A DNA stretch of 49,347 nt from Streptomyces griseoaurantiacus (lineage in GTDB: Bacteria > Actinomycetota > Actinomycetes > Streptomycetales > Streptomycetaceae). Below are positions 1 through 9,000 of the stretch, one piece after another (position 1 is the stretch's first letter; each line of letters starts with the position of its first letter). The DNA lies in the NCBI GenBank assembly GCA_014656015.1, contig BNBP01000053.1, forward strand, positions 1 through 49,347, written 5' to 3'. Both the position numbers and the translations under genes were made by a program. The notes under the pieces were generated by a model. The model was not told the DNA's origin, searched no databases, and saw only the letters and a list, made by a program, of their open reading frames with translations.

Positions 1-161
1 AGCGCGCCCGCCGCCGCGGCCCGGCGCCGTCGGCGGCGCCGGACGCGGCGCCGCACCTGGCGCATGCGGTCGGCGGGCGCCTCCAGGTGCGGGACCACCC
101 GCTGCAGCAGCACCCGCAGTTCGGCGTCCTCGCCGGTGTCCGTCATGTCGTGGTCATGCAT
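1..161 (-). CDS. Partial gene coupled to the SigE-type sigma factor; probable membrane-anchored accessory protein (5' part only)
   Basis: A short reading frame starts at an ATG at 161-159 and runs off the window edge. It overlaps the end of the sigma-factor gene by 8 bp, so it is probably translationally coupled. The visible 53 or so residues begin MHDHDMTDTGEDAELRVLL, continue with an acidic amphipathic stretch, then a very Arg-rich run followed by Ala/Gly residues. This layout (short cytosolic N-terminus, basic patch, then presumably a membrane helix) is common in proteins encoded next to SigE-family sigma factors in Streptomyces, where they may act as anti-sigma or accessory factors. The membrane part lies outside the window, so the role is inferred from position. 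Confidence 0.6.
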   Translation of the reverse strand, partial: MHDHDMTDTGEDAELRVLLQRVVPHLEAPADRMRQVRRRVRRRRRRRAAAAGA

Positions 162-732
162 GCGACCGCCTCCCGCCCGCGGTACAGGCCGGCGCCGCGC
201 CCCCGGTGCCGGGCCCGTCGGTGTCCGGGTGCCGGTCGCCGAGGGCGGTGCGCAGGGTGCGGAGCGCCTTGACGCTCTGGCTCTTGACGGTGCCGGATCT
301 GCAGCCCATGATCTGCGCGGTCTCCTCCACCGAGAGGTCCTCCAGGTAGCGCAGCACCAGTACGGCGCGCTGCCGCCGGGGCAGACTCCGCACGGCGGCG
401 GCCAGGGTCTGCTCCAGGTCCACGGCGGCGAAGGGGTCGCCGGTCGAGGGCCGGTCGGGCAGTTCGCCGTGGGGCACCTCCCCCCGCCAGCGGCGCTGCC
501 ACCAGGAGGCGTGCGTGGTGACGAGTGTCTTGCGCACATACGCCTCGGGGTGCTCCTCGGCGATGCGGGGCCACTTGGGCCACACCTTCGCCAGCGCGGT
601 CTGCAGCAGGTCCTCCGCCTGGTGCGGGTCCCCGGTCAGCAGCCATGCCATGCGCAGCAGGCGGGGTCCGCGGGCCTCGACGAACGCCTCGAAGTCCCGC
701 GCGCTGCCGCTGTTGCCCATCGCGCCGGTCAT
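154..732 (-). CDS. RNA polymerase sigma factor, SigE family (ECF group)
   Basis: This 192-aa protein has the two-domain layout of a small ECF sigma factor. Region 2 lies at about residues 12-80, with the core-binding stretch LLRMAWLLTGDPHQAEDLLQ. Region 4 lies at about 112-165, with a helix-turn-helix in SVEETAQIMGCRSGTVKSQ. There is no region 1 or 3. The length and the TGDPHQAEDLLQ signature fit the SigE family of actinobacteria. The ATG at 732 is preceded by a G-rich stretch; an in-frame ATG four codons further in is an alternative. The next gene overlaps its stop, so a sigma/regulator operon is likely. The regulon cannot be read from the sequence. Confidence 0.9.
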   Translation of the reverse strand: MTGAMGNSGSARDFEAFVEARGPRLLRMAWLLTGDPHQAEDLLQTALAKVWPKWPRIAEEHPEAYVRKTLVTTHASWWQRRWRGEVPHGELPDRPSTGDPFAAVDLEQTLAAAVRSLPRRQRAVLVLRYLEDLSVEETAQIMGCRSGTVKSQSVKALRTLRTALGDRHPDTDGPGTGGAAPACTAGGRRSHA

Positions 733-851
733 GCCCCCGCCATCGTGCCCGTGCCGTTCGTATGTCGCTCACACCAGAGGAACGGGGTGGGGGCCGTGCG
801 GGGTTGCCCCGTGTGCGGAAGAATTCTCGGGAGAGGTGGCGGTGGTGTCGG

Positions 852-1385
852 TCACCCGGCCCGTGCGGCGATGAGGCGCGCGCACCCCATCGCCTCCGTG
901 CGCGTGGTGTCCACCTCCAGGTCGTAGGTCACGCCCCGGTGGACGAGGTCCGCCTGGGCCACGGCCATTCCGGCGGTCCGGTCGCCCCGGGCGATCTCGC
1001 GGCCCGCGGCCACCGCGGCCTCGCACCTGACGCCGACCCACAGCACCGGCAGGTCGCCCAGGGCACGCTGCCATCGTCGTTGCGAGTGGGCGCCGCCGAG
1101 GAAGACCTCGTCGACGACGATCCGGGCGCCCGCGCGGGCCATCGCGGCGACCCCCTCGATCCACGCCGCCTCCACCGCACGGAACTCGGGGCCGACGCTC
1201 ACCCCGCCGTCGTCGGCGAGCCCGATCCCGTCGCCGGCCTCCCGCAGTGACGGCGGCAGCGCGTCGACCAGTGTGTCCGTACCGAGGGCCAGCCAGGGCC
1301 CGGGCAGCAGCGTCTGCAGACAGCGGACGATCCCGGACTTGCCTGAGCTGGAGCCACCGTTGAGGACGATCACCTGGGTCTTCAC
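852..1385 (-). CDS. Chloramphenicol 3-O-phosphotransferase (CPT)-like kinase
   Basis: This is a 177-aa P-loop kinase. The Walker A motif GGSSSGKS is at residues 10-17, directly after the first beta strand, and Asp37 in LGTDT sits where the catalytic Asp of Streptomyces venezuelae CPT lies. The length equals that of the CPT family, which phosphorylates the primary hydroxyl of chloramphenicol in producers but occurs widely in non-producers. No chloramphenicol genes are visible here, so the real substrate is open. Translation starts at GTG 1385-1383. The gene lies 52 bp downstream of the GlxA-type regulator gene on the same strand and could be co-transcribed with it. Confidence 0.82.
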   Translation of the reverse strand: MKTQVIVLNGGSSSGKSGIVRCLQTLLPGPWLALGTDTLVDALPPSLREAGDGIGLADDGGVSVGPEFRAVEAAWIEGVAAMARAGARIVVDEVFLGGAHSQRRWQRALGDLPVLWVGVRCEAAVAAGREIARGDRTAGMAVAQADLVHRGVTYDLEVDTTRTEAMGCARLIAARAG

Positions 1386-1437
1386 ACCACCACCGTAGCC
1401 ACCGGCGCGAGCCGGGCCCGCGCCGGTGGCCGCGTCC

Positions 1438-2439
1438 TCACCGGTGCGCGGCCGATCGGTCGTTGCCCCGGAACGTGGCGCGGTAGGCGGTCGGGGAGAC
1501 GCCGAGTTCGGCCTGCAGGTGCAGGCGCAGGGAGCCGGCGGTGCCGAAGCCGGCGTCGGCGGCGACCTCGTCGACGGAGAGGTCGGTGCGCTCCAGCAGG
1601 GCGCAGGCGCGCTCGACGCGCTGCCGGGTCAGCCACCGTCCCGGCGAGGTGCCGATCTCCTCGCGGAAGCGGCGGGTGAACGTGCGGGTGCTGGTGGCCT
1701 CCTGGGCCGCCAACTCCCGCAGGGTGACGGGCCGGTGGAGGTTGGCGAGTGCCCAGGCGCGGGCCCGGCTCGTGGAGGAGACCGCGGGTTCGGGCAGTGG
1801 CCGGCTGATGTACTGCGCCTGTCCCCCGTCGCGGTGCGGCGGGACGACGGTCGCGCGGGCCACCTCGTTGGCGACGGCGGCGCCGTGGTCGGCGCGGATC
1901 ATGTGCAGGCAGAGGTCGATGCCGGCGGCGGCGCCCGCTGAGGTGAGCACGCCCTCGTCGTCGGTGTAGAGGACGCCGGGGTCGAAGTCGACGTCCGGGA
2001 AGCTCTCCCGGAAGAGCGCGGAGGAGCGCCAGTGGGTGGTCGCCCGCCGTCCGGCGAGCAGTCCGGCCCGGGCCAGGACGAAGGAGCCGGTGCAGATGGA
2101 GGCGATGCGTGCGCCGGGCCGGACCCGGGCGAGCGCGGCGGTCAGCGCCGGGTCGAGCGGGCCGGCCTCGGGTGCGCGGTCGTTCTCGGCGCCGGGCACG
2201 AAGACGGTGTCCGCCTCGGCCAGCGCCTCGGGGCCGCGGGGGACGGTGACGGTGAAGTCGGTGTCGGTGCGGATCTCGCCCGGCGCGAGGGCGCAGGTGA
2301 GGATCTCGTAGAGCGGGGTGCCGGTGTCGTCGCGCGCCTGGCCGAACAGCCGGTGCACCAGGCCGAGTTCGAACGGCAGCATCCGGTCGCGGACCAGGAC
2401 GGCCACCCGGTGGCGGCCGTCGGCCGCGAAGACGGTCAT
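1438..2439 (-). CDS. GlxA-type transcriptional regulator (DJ-1/PfpI domain plus AraC HTH)
   Basis: The protein is 333 aa from the ATG at 2439. The N-terminal two thirds form a DJ-1/PfpI-like sensor domain with the nucleophile-elbow Cys in the stretch ARIASICTGSFVLARAG. The last 100 or so residues carry the double helix-turn-helix of the AraC family (TLRELAAQEATSTRTFTRRF, then DLSVDEVAADAGFGTAGSLR). An ATG nine codons upstream is possible but would sit inside the probable operator. The gene is divergent from a quinone oxidoreductase gene; regulators of this class usually control their divergent neighbour. The ligand is unknown. Confidence 0.9.
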   Translation of the reverse strand: MTVFAADGRHRVAVLVRDRMLPFELGLVHRLFGQARDDTGTPLYEILTCALAPGEIRTDTDFTVTVPRGPEALAEADTVFVPGAENDRAPEAGPLDPALTAALARVRPGARIASICTGSFVLARAGLLAGRRATTHWRSSALFRESFPDVDFDPGVLYTDDEGVLTSAGAAAGIDLCLHMIRADHGAAVANEVARATVVPPHRDGGQAQYISRPLPEPAVSSTSRARAWALANLHRPVTLRELAAQEATSTRTFTRRFREEIGTSPGRWLTRQRVERACALLERTDLSVDEVAADAGFGTAGSLRLHLQAELGVSPTAYRATFRGNDRSAAHR

Positions 2440-2472
2440 GGCCCGATCTTCGCACATGTTGTCCATCGGGCC
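2440..2472. promoter_or_regulatory. Inverted repeat in the GlxA-type regulator / oxidoreductase divergent region
   Basis: Perfect 8-bp arms GGCCCGAT (2440-2447) and ATCGGGCC (2465-2472) are separated by 17 bp. The repeat covers the upstream edge of the regulator gene and lies about 40 bp before the oxidoreductase start. It is a good candidate operator for the divergent regulator. Confidence 0.45.
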
Positions 2473-2510
2473 AGTCGTGGCGGCGAAGGTGCCGTTCGAG
2501 GATCGACGGC

Positions 2511-3275
2511 ATGAACGTTCTCTGGGTCATGGCCCATCCCGATCCCCGCTCGCTGACCGCCTTCCTCGCCGCGGAGGGCCGGCGCGCGCTGAGTGCCGCC
2601 GGACACGAGGTCGAGGTCTCGGACCTCTACGCGATGGGCTGGAACCCCGTCGTCGACGCCGCGGACTACGCCCACGATCCCGCCGAGCGGTTCCTGGTCG
2701 CGGCCGCCGCGAAGAAGGCCCACGGCGCGGGTGCGCTGAGCGCCGACATCCGGGCCGAGCAGGAGAAGCTCGACCGGGCGGACGCGCTCGTCGTCCAGTT
2801 CCCCCTGTGGTGGTTCGGGATGCCCGCGATCCTCAAGGGCTGGTTCGACCGGGTCTTCGTCCAGGGCTACGCCTACGGTCTCAGCGCGCCGGACGGGCGG
2901 CCGCTCGGCTACGGGGAGGGGTTCCTCTCCGACAGGCCGGCGCTGACCGTCGTGAGTACGGGCGGCCCCGCCCGCCTCTACGGCGGGCGGGGCATCCACG
3001 GCGACCTCGACGAGCTGCTGTTCCCGCTGCAGCACGGCACGCTCTACCACTCGGGGGCCACGGTGCTCCCGCCGCTGCTGGTCCCGGGCGCCGACCGGTA
3101 CACGCCCGAGGACGCGGAGAGCGCCGCCAAGGAACTGCGTGAGCGCCTGCTCACCCTGTGGACGACCGAGCCGGTCCCGTTCCGTCCGCAGGACGGCGGG
3201 GACTACGAGGCCGACCGGGTGCTGCGGCCGGAGGTCGCGCCGGGCCGCAGCGGTCTCGGTGTGCACCGCGCCTGA
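2511..3275 (+). CDS. NAD(P)H:quinone oxidoreductase, flavodoxin-like fold (MdaB/NQO1 family)
   Basis: This 254-aa protein starts with the family pattern NVLWVMAHPDPRSLTAFLA, in which the phosphate of FAD or FMN binds after the first strand. It contains the hallmark FPLWWFGMPAILKGWFDRVF at about residues 97-118, which lines the active site in NQO1-like quinone reductases. The central region has the STGGPARLYGGRGIHGD loop typical of the bacterial group. It is expected to catalyse two-electron reduction of quinones or related electrophiles in the cytosol. A GAGGA ribosome-binding site precedes the ATG. The divergent DJ-1/AraC regulator suggests induction by reactive small molecules. Confidence 0.9.
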   Translation: MNVLWVMAHPDPRSLTAFLAAEGRRALSAAGHEVEVSDLYAMGWNPVVDAADYAHDPAERFLVAAAAKKAHGAGALSADIRAEQEKLDRADALVVQFPLWWFGMPAILKGWFDRVFVQGYAYGLSAPDGRPLGYGEGFLSDRPALTVVSTGGPARLYGGRGIHGDLDELLFPLQHGTLYHSGATVLPPLLVPGADRYTPEDAESAAKELRERLLTLWTTEPVPFRPQDGGDYEADRVLRPEVAPGRSGLGVHRA

Positions 3276-3288
3276 GGCCGGCCCGCTC

Positions 3289-3317
3289 CCCCGCCGTGCG
3301 CCGGTGGCACGGCGGGG
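3289..3317. terminator. Bidirectional terminator-like hairpin between convergent genes
   Basis: An 11-bp perfect stem (CCCCGCCGTGC / GCACGGCGGGG) with a 7-nt loop lies between the oxidoreductase stop at 3275 and the SDR stop at 3330. It has no U tract, as is usual for high-GC actinobacteria. Confidence 0.7.
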
Positions 3318-3329
3318 CCCCGACCGGGG

Positions 3330-4094
3330 TCACTCCGCGTGCGGGTCGGAGGAGTTGAGCGCCTGGACGACCTGGTCGTAGTCGCCGCGGGACTCGCCGT
3401 GGCGCAGGAACTTCACCCGCTCCACCAGAATCTCCTTGGCCTCGGGCTCCGCCTCCAGCAGGGCGACGGTCTCGTTCACGTACGCCTCCAGCGGCATGGC
3501 GAGTTCGTTGGTCTCCTGCCCGGGCAGCAGGGCGGTGCGGACGGAGGGCGGAACGAGTTCGACGACCTTCACCGAGGTGTCCGCGAGCTGCAGCCGGAGG
3601 GACTCGCTGAGCATGTGGATGGCGGCCTTGGACGCGTTGTAGCTCGGCGTGACCCGCAGCGGCGCGAACGCCAGGCCGGAGGAGACGGTCATGATCGTGG
3701 CGTCCGGGCGGGTCCGCAGATGTTCGACGAACGCGGCGATCAGCCGGATCGGGCCGAGCACGTTCGTCGTCACCGTGGCCTCCGCGGTGGCGAGGAACGT
3801 CTCGGGCGCCGTCCAGTCCTCCACCTTCATGATCCCGGCCATGGTGACGAGGACGTCGAGGTCGGGGTGGTGCGCGAGCACCGTCCGGGCGGCGGCGGTG
3901 ATGCTCTCGGGGTCCGTGGTGTCGATCCGCACGGTGTCGATGCCGGGGTGCTCCGCGGCGATCCGCTCCAGCACGTCGGCCCGGCGGCCGCCGAGGATGA
4001 CGGTGTTGCCCCTCTCGTGCAGGGCGAGGGCGAGAGCGAGGCCGATGCCGCTGGTGGAGCCGGGGATGAAGACGGTGTTTCCGGAGATGTTCAT
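3330..4094 (-). CDS. SDR family oxidoreductase (DltE-like)
   Basis: The protein is 254 aa from ATG 4094. It is a classical short-chain dehydrogenase with the cofactor loop GSTSGIG at residues 12-18, a TMAG stretch in place of the usual NNAG at 84-87, Asn111, catalytic Ser138/139, and Tyr152-x-x-x-Lys156 in SYNASKAAIH. Arg37-Arg38 after the second strand suggest a preference for NADPH. Overall pattern and C-terminal helices resemble DltE-like SDRs of unknown substrate. A longer frame extends upstream, but it would run through the intergenic operator region, so the shorter start is preferred. The divergent HTH gene is its likely regulator. Confidence 0.87.
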   Translation of the reverse strand: MNISGNTVFIPGSTSGIGLALALALHERGNTVILGGRRADVLERIAAEHPGIDTVRIDTTDPESITAAARTVLAHHPDLDVLVTMAGIMKVEDWTAPETFLATAEATVTTNVLGPIRLIAAFVEHLRTRPDATIMTVSSGLAFAPLRVTPSYNASKAAIHMLSESLRLQLADTSVKVVELVPPSVRTALLPGQETNELAMPLEAYVNETVALLEAEPEAKEILVERVKFLRHGESRGDYDQVVQALNSSDPHAE

Positions 4095-4144
4095 GCTCCG
4101 ACTGTCGCCCCCGGGCCGGCACCGGTGCAGAGTCCGTTCGTCGG

Positions 4145-4159
4145 GGGATCGGCGATCCC
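4145..4159. promoter_or_regulatory. Palindrome in the SDR / MmyB-like regulator intergenic region
   Basis: GGGATC-GGC-GATCCC is a perfect inverted repeat with 6-bp arms in the 101-bp divergent region, 37 bp before the regulator start. It is the natural candidate for the operator of the HTH protein. Confidence 0.45.
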
Positions 4160-4195
4160 TGGCACAGCTCACCCGCACGGACGACAATCGGCCTC

Positions 4196-5044
4196 ATGGA
4201 CCGTGCAGAACTCGCCGACTTCCTCCGTCGCCGCCGTGAGGCGCTCCAGCCGGAGGACGTCGCGCTTCCCGTGGGCGTGCGCCGCCGCACCCGGGGTCTG
4301 CGGCGCGAGGAGGTCGCCTCGCTCGCCGTGATCTCGACGGACTACTACACGAGGCTGGAGCAGCGGCGGGGCCCGCAGCCCAGCGAGCAGACGCTGGCCT
4401 CCCTCGCCCGGGCCCTGCGGCTGACGAACGGCGAGCGCGACTATCTGTACCGGGTCGCGGGGCACAACGCACCCGTCTCCCTCTCGGCCTCGGCGCATGT
4501 GGCGCCCGCGTTGCAGCGGGTCCTGGACCGGCTGGAGGACACCCCGGCGCTCGTCCTGTCCGACCTGGAGGAGACGCTCGTCCAGAACAGGATGGCCACC
4601 GCCCTCTTCGGTGACGCCTCCGGGCACACGGGTCCGGCGCGCAGCGCGATCCACCGCTGGTTCACCGATCCCGCGGAACGGCTGATCTACCCGGAGGCCG
4701 ACCGGGACCGGCAGAGCCGCGCCCGGGTCGCCGGCCTGCGCGTGTCCTACGGGCTGCGCGGTCCCCGGTCCCGGGCGGGCGAGCTCGTGCGGCTCCTGCA
4801 GCGGACGAGCCCGGAGTTCGCCGAGCTGTGGGAGCGGCACGAGGTCGCCCGGCGCTTCGAGGACCACAAGACGCTGCTGCACCCGGAGCTCGGCGCACTC
4901 GAACTGCACTGCCAGGCACTGTTCACCGAGGACCAGTCGCAGACCCTCCTGGTGCTGACCGCCCCGCCGCACACCGAGAGCGAGGAGAAGCTGCGGCTCC
5001 TCGGTGTGCTGGGGCTGAACCGCTTCGCCGGGTCGGACCAGTAG
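4196..5044 (+). CDS. XRE-type transcriptional regulator with MmyB-like ligand-binding domain
   Basis: This 282-aa protein opens with the actinobacterial MmyB-group signature: a basic stretch PVGVRRRTRGLRREEVASLA, then the recognition region ISTDYYTRLEQRRGPQPSEQ at about residues 45-65. Residues 105-275 form the MmyB-like PAS-type domain, which binds fatty-acid-like ligands in characterised relatives; the typical RWFTDPAERLIYPEADRDR segment is present. It is divergent from an SDR gene, and such regulator/SDR pairs are common in Streptomyces, so local control of that reductase is likely. It ends 25 bp before the convergent end of the biosynthetic operon. A role in that operon is possible but not supported. 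Confidence 0.92.
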   Translation: MDRAELADFLRRRREALQPEDVALPVGVRRRTRGLRREEVASLAVISTDYYTRLEQRRGPQPSEQTLASLARALRLTNGERDYLYRVAGHNAPVSLSASAHVAPALQRVLDRLEDTPALVLSDLEETLVQNRMATALFGDASGHTGPARSAIHRWFTDPAERLIYPEADRDRQSRARVAGLRVSYGLRGPRSRAGELVRLLQRTSPEFAELWERHEVARRFEDHKTLLHPELGALELHCQALFTEDQSQTLLVLTAPPHTESEEKLRLLGVLGLNRFAGSDQ

Positions 5045-5069
5045 GCGGGCCCGGCCCGGCGGGCGCGGG

Positions 5070-5942
5070 TCAGGCCCTCAGCGGGCCGCCGTCGATCGCC
5101 ACGCGGCGCCCGTAGCGGGTCCGCGGATGGTAGTCGTAGACGGCGTGGTGCTGGACGCACCGGTTGTCCCAGAAGACCAGTGTCTCGGGTTCCCAGCGCA
5201 CCCGGCAGGCGAGCATCGGGCGCTGTGCGACCACCTTGAACAGCAGGTCGAGCAGCGCCCGGCTCTCGTCGGCGGACAGTTGCGGGATGCGGTCGGTGTA
5301 GGCGGGGTTGACGTAGAGGAGGCGGCGGCCGGTCTCCGGGTGCCGGACGACGAGCGGGTGCTCGGCCACGGGGACCACGTAGTCCGGGGGCATGGTGTAG
5401 CCCTTGAGGGACAGCCCGCCGTCGTGGATCGCGGTCAGTCCGTCCAGCATGGCGCGCAGGGTGGGCGAGAGCATGTCGTAGGCCAGGTGCATGTTGGCGA
5501 ACAGGGTGTCGCCACCCGCATCGCCCTCGGGGGTGCGCAGGATGTGCAGCATGGAGCCGAGCGAGGGTTCGGCGTCGGCGGAACCGTCGGCGTGCCAGCC
5601 GTTGCCCGCCACGTTGTTCGCGCCGCTGTCGGTGCGGATCTCCAGGAGGTACGGGTCGCCCTCCGGCGGCGGCGGGTTGACCGGGCGCAGTTCCCCGAAG
5701 TGGGCGGCGAACCGCTTCTGGTCCTCGAATTCGATGTGCTGGCGGCGGAACACCAGCACGTGGTGGTGGAGGAACGCCTTGCGGATCTCGGTGAGTTGCT
5801 CCTCCGTCAGGTCCCGGCTCAGGTCGACGCCCTCGACCTCTGCGCCGATGACGGGGGTGAGCGGGGTGACGTCGAGGGTCCGGTACTTCAGGGGCGGCCG
5901 GGTGGTGATCCGCTTGAGGGCGTCGAGCTCGTAGTCTTCCAT
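5070..5942 (-). CDS. TauD/TfdA-family Fe(II)/2-oxoglutarate dioxygenase of the detoxin/rimosamide-type cluster
   Basis: The 290-aa protein has the complete metal and co-substrate set of this fold: His117-x-Asp119 in GWHADGS, the distal His265 in WDNRCVQHHA, and an Arg pair at 279-280 for 2-oxoglutarate. It should hydroxylate an unactivated carbon with release of CO2 and succinate. It is the last gene of the NRPS operon, 105 bp after the hybrid gene, with an AGGGAG ribosome-binding site 6 nt before its ATG. In the detoxin/rimosamide family a tauD gene is a conserved companion of the NRPS and NRPS/PKS. Because the hybrid carries a proline A domain and detoxinine bears a ring hydroxyl, ring hydroxylation of proline (free, carrier-bound or in the product) is the likely role. 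That substrate is inferred. Confidence 0.9.
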   Translation of the reverse strand: MEDYELDALKRITTRPPLKYRTLDVTPLTPVIGAEVEGVDLSRDLTEEQLTEIRKAFLHHHVLVFRRQHIEFEDQKRFAAHFGELRPVNPPPPEGDPYLLEIRTDSGANNVAGNGWHADGSADAEPSLGSMLHILRTPEGDAGGDTLFANMHLAYDMLSPTLRAMLDGLTAIHDGGLSLKGYTMPPDYVVPVAEHPLVVRHPETGRRLLYVNPAYTDRIPQLSADESRALLDLLFKVVAQRPMLACRVRWEPETLVFWDNRCVQHHAVYDYHPRTRYGRRVAIDGGPLRA

Positions 5943-6047
5943 GGTGCTCCCTGTCGGGTCCGGGCGGTCGAGGGCGGCGTGCGGTCGTGCGGGGAGGGGC
6001 GCGGGCGGGGGGCGCGGGCGCGGCGGGGGCGTTCCGCACCCCCTCGG

Positions 6048-9000
6048 TCAGCGGACGGTGGCGTTGACCGCGTCCGTCACCGCCGTCACGTGGGGCGGGC
6101 GGACCAGGCCGTAGTGCGTGGTCTCCACCTCCTCCCAGTGGCTCGGCGCGGTCAGCACGGTGTCCCACAGCCGGCGCTGCTCCGCGGGCGGGCCGAGTCG
6201 CGGCAGGCCCGGTACGGGGTGCCGGGCCAGCCACACCCTTGCCGGGGTGGTGGCGAGCGGCGGCAGGTCGTGCGCGGCCATGGAGCGGAGGTTGGCCAGG
6301 CAGCGGCGGGTGAGCCGTTCGGCGTACTCCCGGGCCGCCTCGCCCGCCCGCCTCTCGCCGAGGCCGAGTTCGTGGGCGAACAGCGCCTGCAGTTCCTCCT
6401 CCCCGTAGGCCTGGTGGAGCGGTCCGGAGCCGGGCGGCGGCGGGTCGAGCAGGTGGAGTACGTCCGCGGGCCGGCCGGCGGCCTCCGCCTCGGCGGCCAT
6501 GCCGAGGGCCACCCAGGCGCCGAAGGACCAGCCGGCGAGCTGCCGGCGCCACCGGGTGGCCGGGAAGCGCGCCTCCAGGGCCGCGTGGTAGTGCCGGGCC
6601 CGTTCGGTGAGGGTCCACTCGGGGCGGGCTTCCGGCCGGCGCAGCGCCGGGTCGGCGATCAGCGCGACGGTGAGCCGGGGGTCGAGGCCCGCGACCAGCG
6701 CGCGGTACGCCTGGATGTCGCCGCCCACCGGGTGCACCAGGCACAGCACCTCCTCGCCGGTGCCCTCCCGCCACACCTCGAGGGGGACGTCGGGCGCGGG
6801 GCCGGCGGACAGTGCGCCGGTGGCGGGGGGTGCGGGGGTGCGGGAGCGGTCCAGGAGGGTCAGCACCTCGGTGAGGGTCACGTCGGGGCTCAGTTCCGCG
6901 AGGTCGAGCTCCACGTCGAAGTGGCGTTTGATCCGGTCGATGAGTTCCAGCAGGGTGAGGGAGTCGGCGCCGAGGTCGTAGAGCGGGGTGTCGGGGGCGA
7001 GGGTGTCCAGGCCGAGCCACTCGCGCAGCCAGCCGCCTACCAGTGCGGCCGCCTCGCCCTCCCCGGGGACGGCGGCCGACGCGGAGGTGGCGGCGTCCGC
7101 CGGCACGGTCGCCGCCGGGGTGGCGGGCGCCGTCGCCGCCGGGGCGGGCGCGGGGCCGGCGTAGAAGGCGCGGGAGGCCTGCGGTTCGGTGGTGGAGACC
7201 AGGACGTGCGGCAGTCCGGCGGACAGTGCCCGTTCGAGGGTGCGGCGGCCCTCCGGCACCGTCAGCCCGACCGCCAGGTGGGCGCGGTGGCGGGCGTCGG
7301 CGGACGGAACGCGCAACGCCATGCCGACCTCCCGCCACACGTCCCAGGCGAGCGACAGCCGCAGGGTGTCCCCGGCGTGCGGGGGCCGTTCGGGCTCGTG
7401 GTGGGCGAAGGCGTCCAGCACGCCGGCCGCCGCCGCGTAGTCGTACTGGCCGACTCCGCCGAGGGTGCCGGCCATGGAGGAGCAGTAGAGGGCCGTGCGG
7501 GGCCGGAACCGCTCGATGAGGCGTTCCACGAGGAGCGCCCCGTTCAGTTTGGCGAGCGAACCGGCGTGCGCGGTGGCGGGGTCCCGGCGGGCGAGCAGTC
7601 CGCCGGTGCCCTCCCCGGCCGCGTGGACGACGGTGTCCAGCCGCCCGGTCCGTTCGGCGACGAGGGCGGCGAGCGCGTCGGGGGTCGCCGCGGTCAGGTC
7701 GGCCGTGACGAGGTCGATCCGGTCGGCCCGGGCGGTGAGCGGCTCCGGCAGCGCGGGGTGCCGGGACAGCAGCAGGACCCGGCCCGCGGTCCGTTCCAGG
7801 AGCCAGCCGGCGAGGGTGGCGCCGATGCCGCCGGTCCCGCCCAGCACCAGGTGCACGGTGTCGGGACCGGCCGGCACACCGGTGTCGGCGGCGGTGGCGG
7901 GTGCCGTGACGGGCGCGGTGTCCCGCCGCCACCAGTAACCGCGGCGCAGGGCGAGGTGCGTGGGCAGTTCCTCGCCGCTCGCGAGCAGTGAGGCGAGCGG
8001 CGGCACGGCGGCGAGGTCAGCCGCGGGGAGGTCCACCCACAGGCCGGGGGCGGCGCCCTCCTGCGGTGCCACCTCGGTGACGCCGGTGAGCAGTGCCAGT
8101 TCGGGCCGGTCCACCGGGCCGTCCACGGGCCGGGCCCGGTACGAGAGCCACACGGGGCGCGGCACGATGCCGGTCCGGCCGGCCGCCGCGCGGACCAGAG
8201 CGGCCGGGGCGTCCAGGCAGGCCCGGCGGGCCCGCCGCAGCCGTTCCTCGTCGACCGGTCCGTCCGGCACGCCGAGCGGCAGCGCGTGCAGCCAGTCCAC
8301 GGTGCCGAGACCGTCCAGCACGTCCAGGAGCTGGCCGAGGGCCTCCGGGTCGGCCGGGTCGACGCGGTAGGAGTCCTCGTCGAGGCGGGCGAACGTCTCC
8401 CCCGCCGTCACCAGCACCACCCTGGGCCGCAGCGCGCGCAGTTCCCGTGCCCGCGCGGGTCCGGCCGGGTCGTCCGTGACCAGGACGAGGGGCCGGGGTG
8501 CCGGGTCCGCCGGGTCCGCCGGGTCCGCCGGAGTGGCCGTGCCGGCCCGGCGGAGGCGCACCCAGTGCGGCTGGTGCAGCCACCTCTCCTCGGGGAGCCG
8601 TTCCGGACCGGGGGCGACCCCCGTCGCCTCCGCCGCCTTCACCGTCGTCGCGGCCGTCGCCGTGCGCGGGAAGTCGTACGCGGCCCGGGCGAAGGCCGGT
8701 GGCGGGAAGTCCCACGGCGCCTGCGCCGGTGCCTTCGGCCGGTCGAGACGGTGGCCGGCGAGGAACGCCTCGGCCAGGTGCCGCGCGTCGAGGCCCTGCG
8801 CCGCGACGGTCTCGCCCGACGGTTCGACCTCGGTGCCTTCCGCGCCGCGCAGCCACCGCACCGCCGAGGCCGGGTCGGGGCAGACCGCCGCCATGCGCCA
8901 GCGGCGGGCCGGCCGGCCCGACTGGAGGTGCTGGAGCACGGCCGGGTACGACTCCGGGTGGGCCTGGAGGTAGTCGGCGACGCGTTCGGCGTCGGCGCGC

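Noticed and set aside
4196..5044. MmyB-like regulator as the pathway-specific activator of the NRPS operon
   Set aside because: It is convergent to the operon's far end and divergent to an SDR gene, which is its more natural target.
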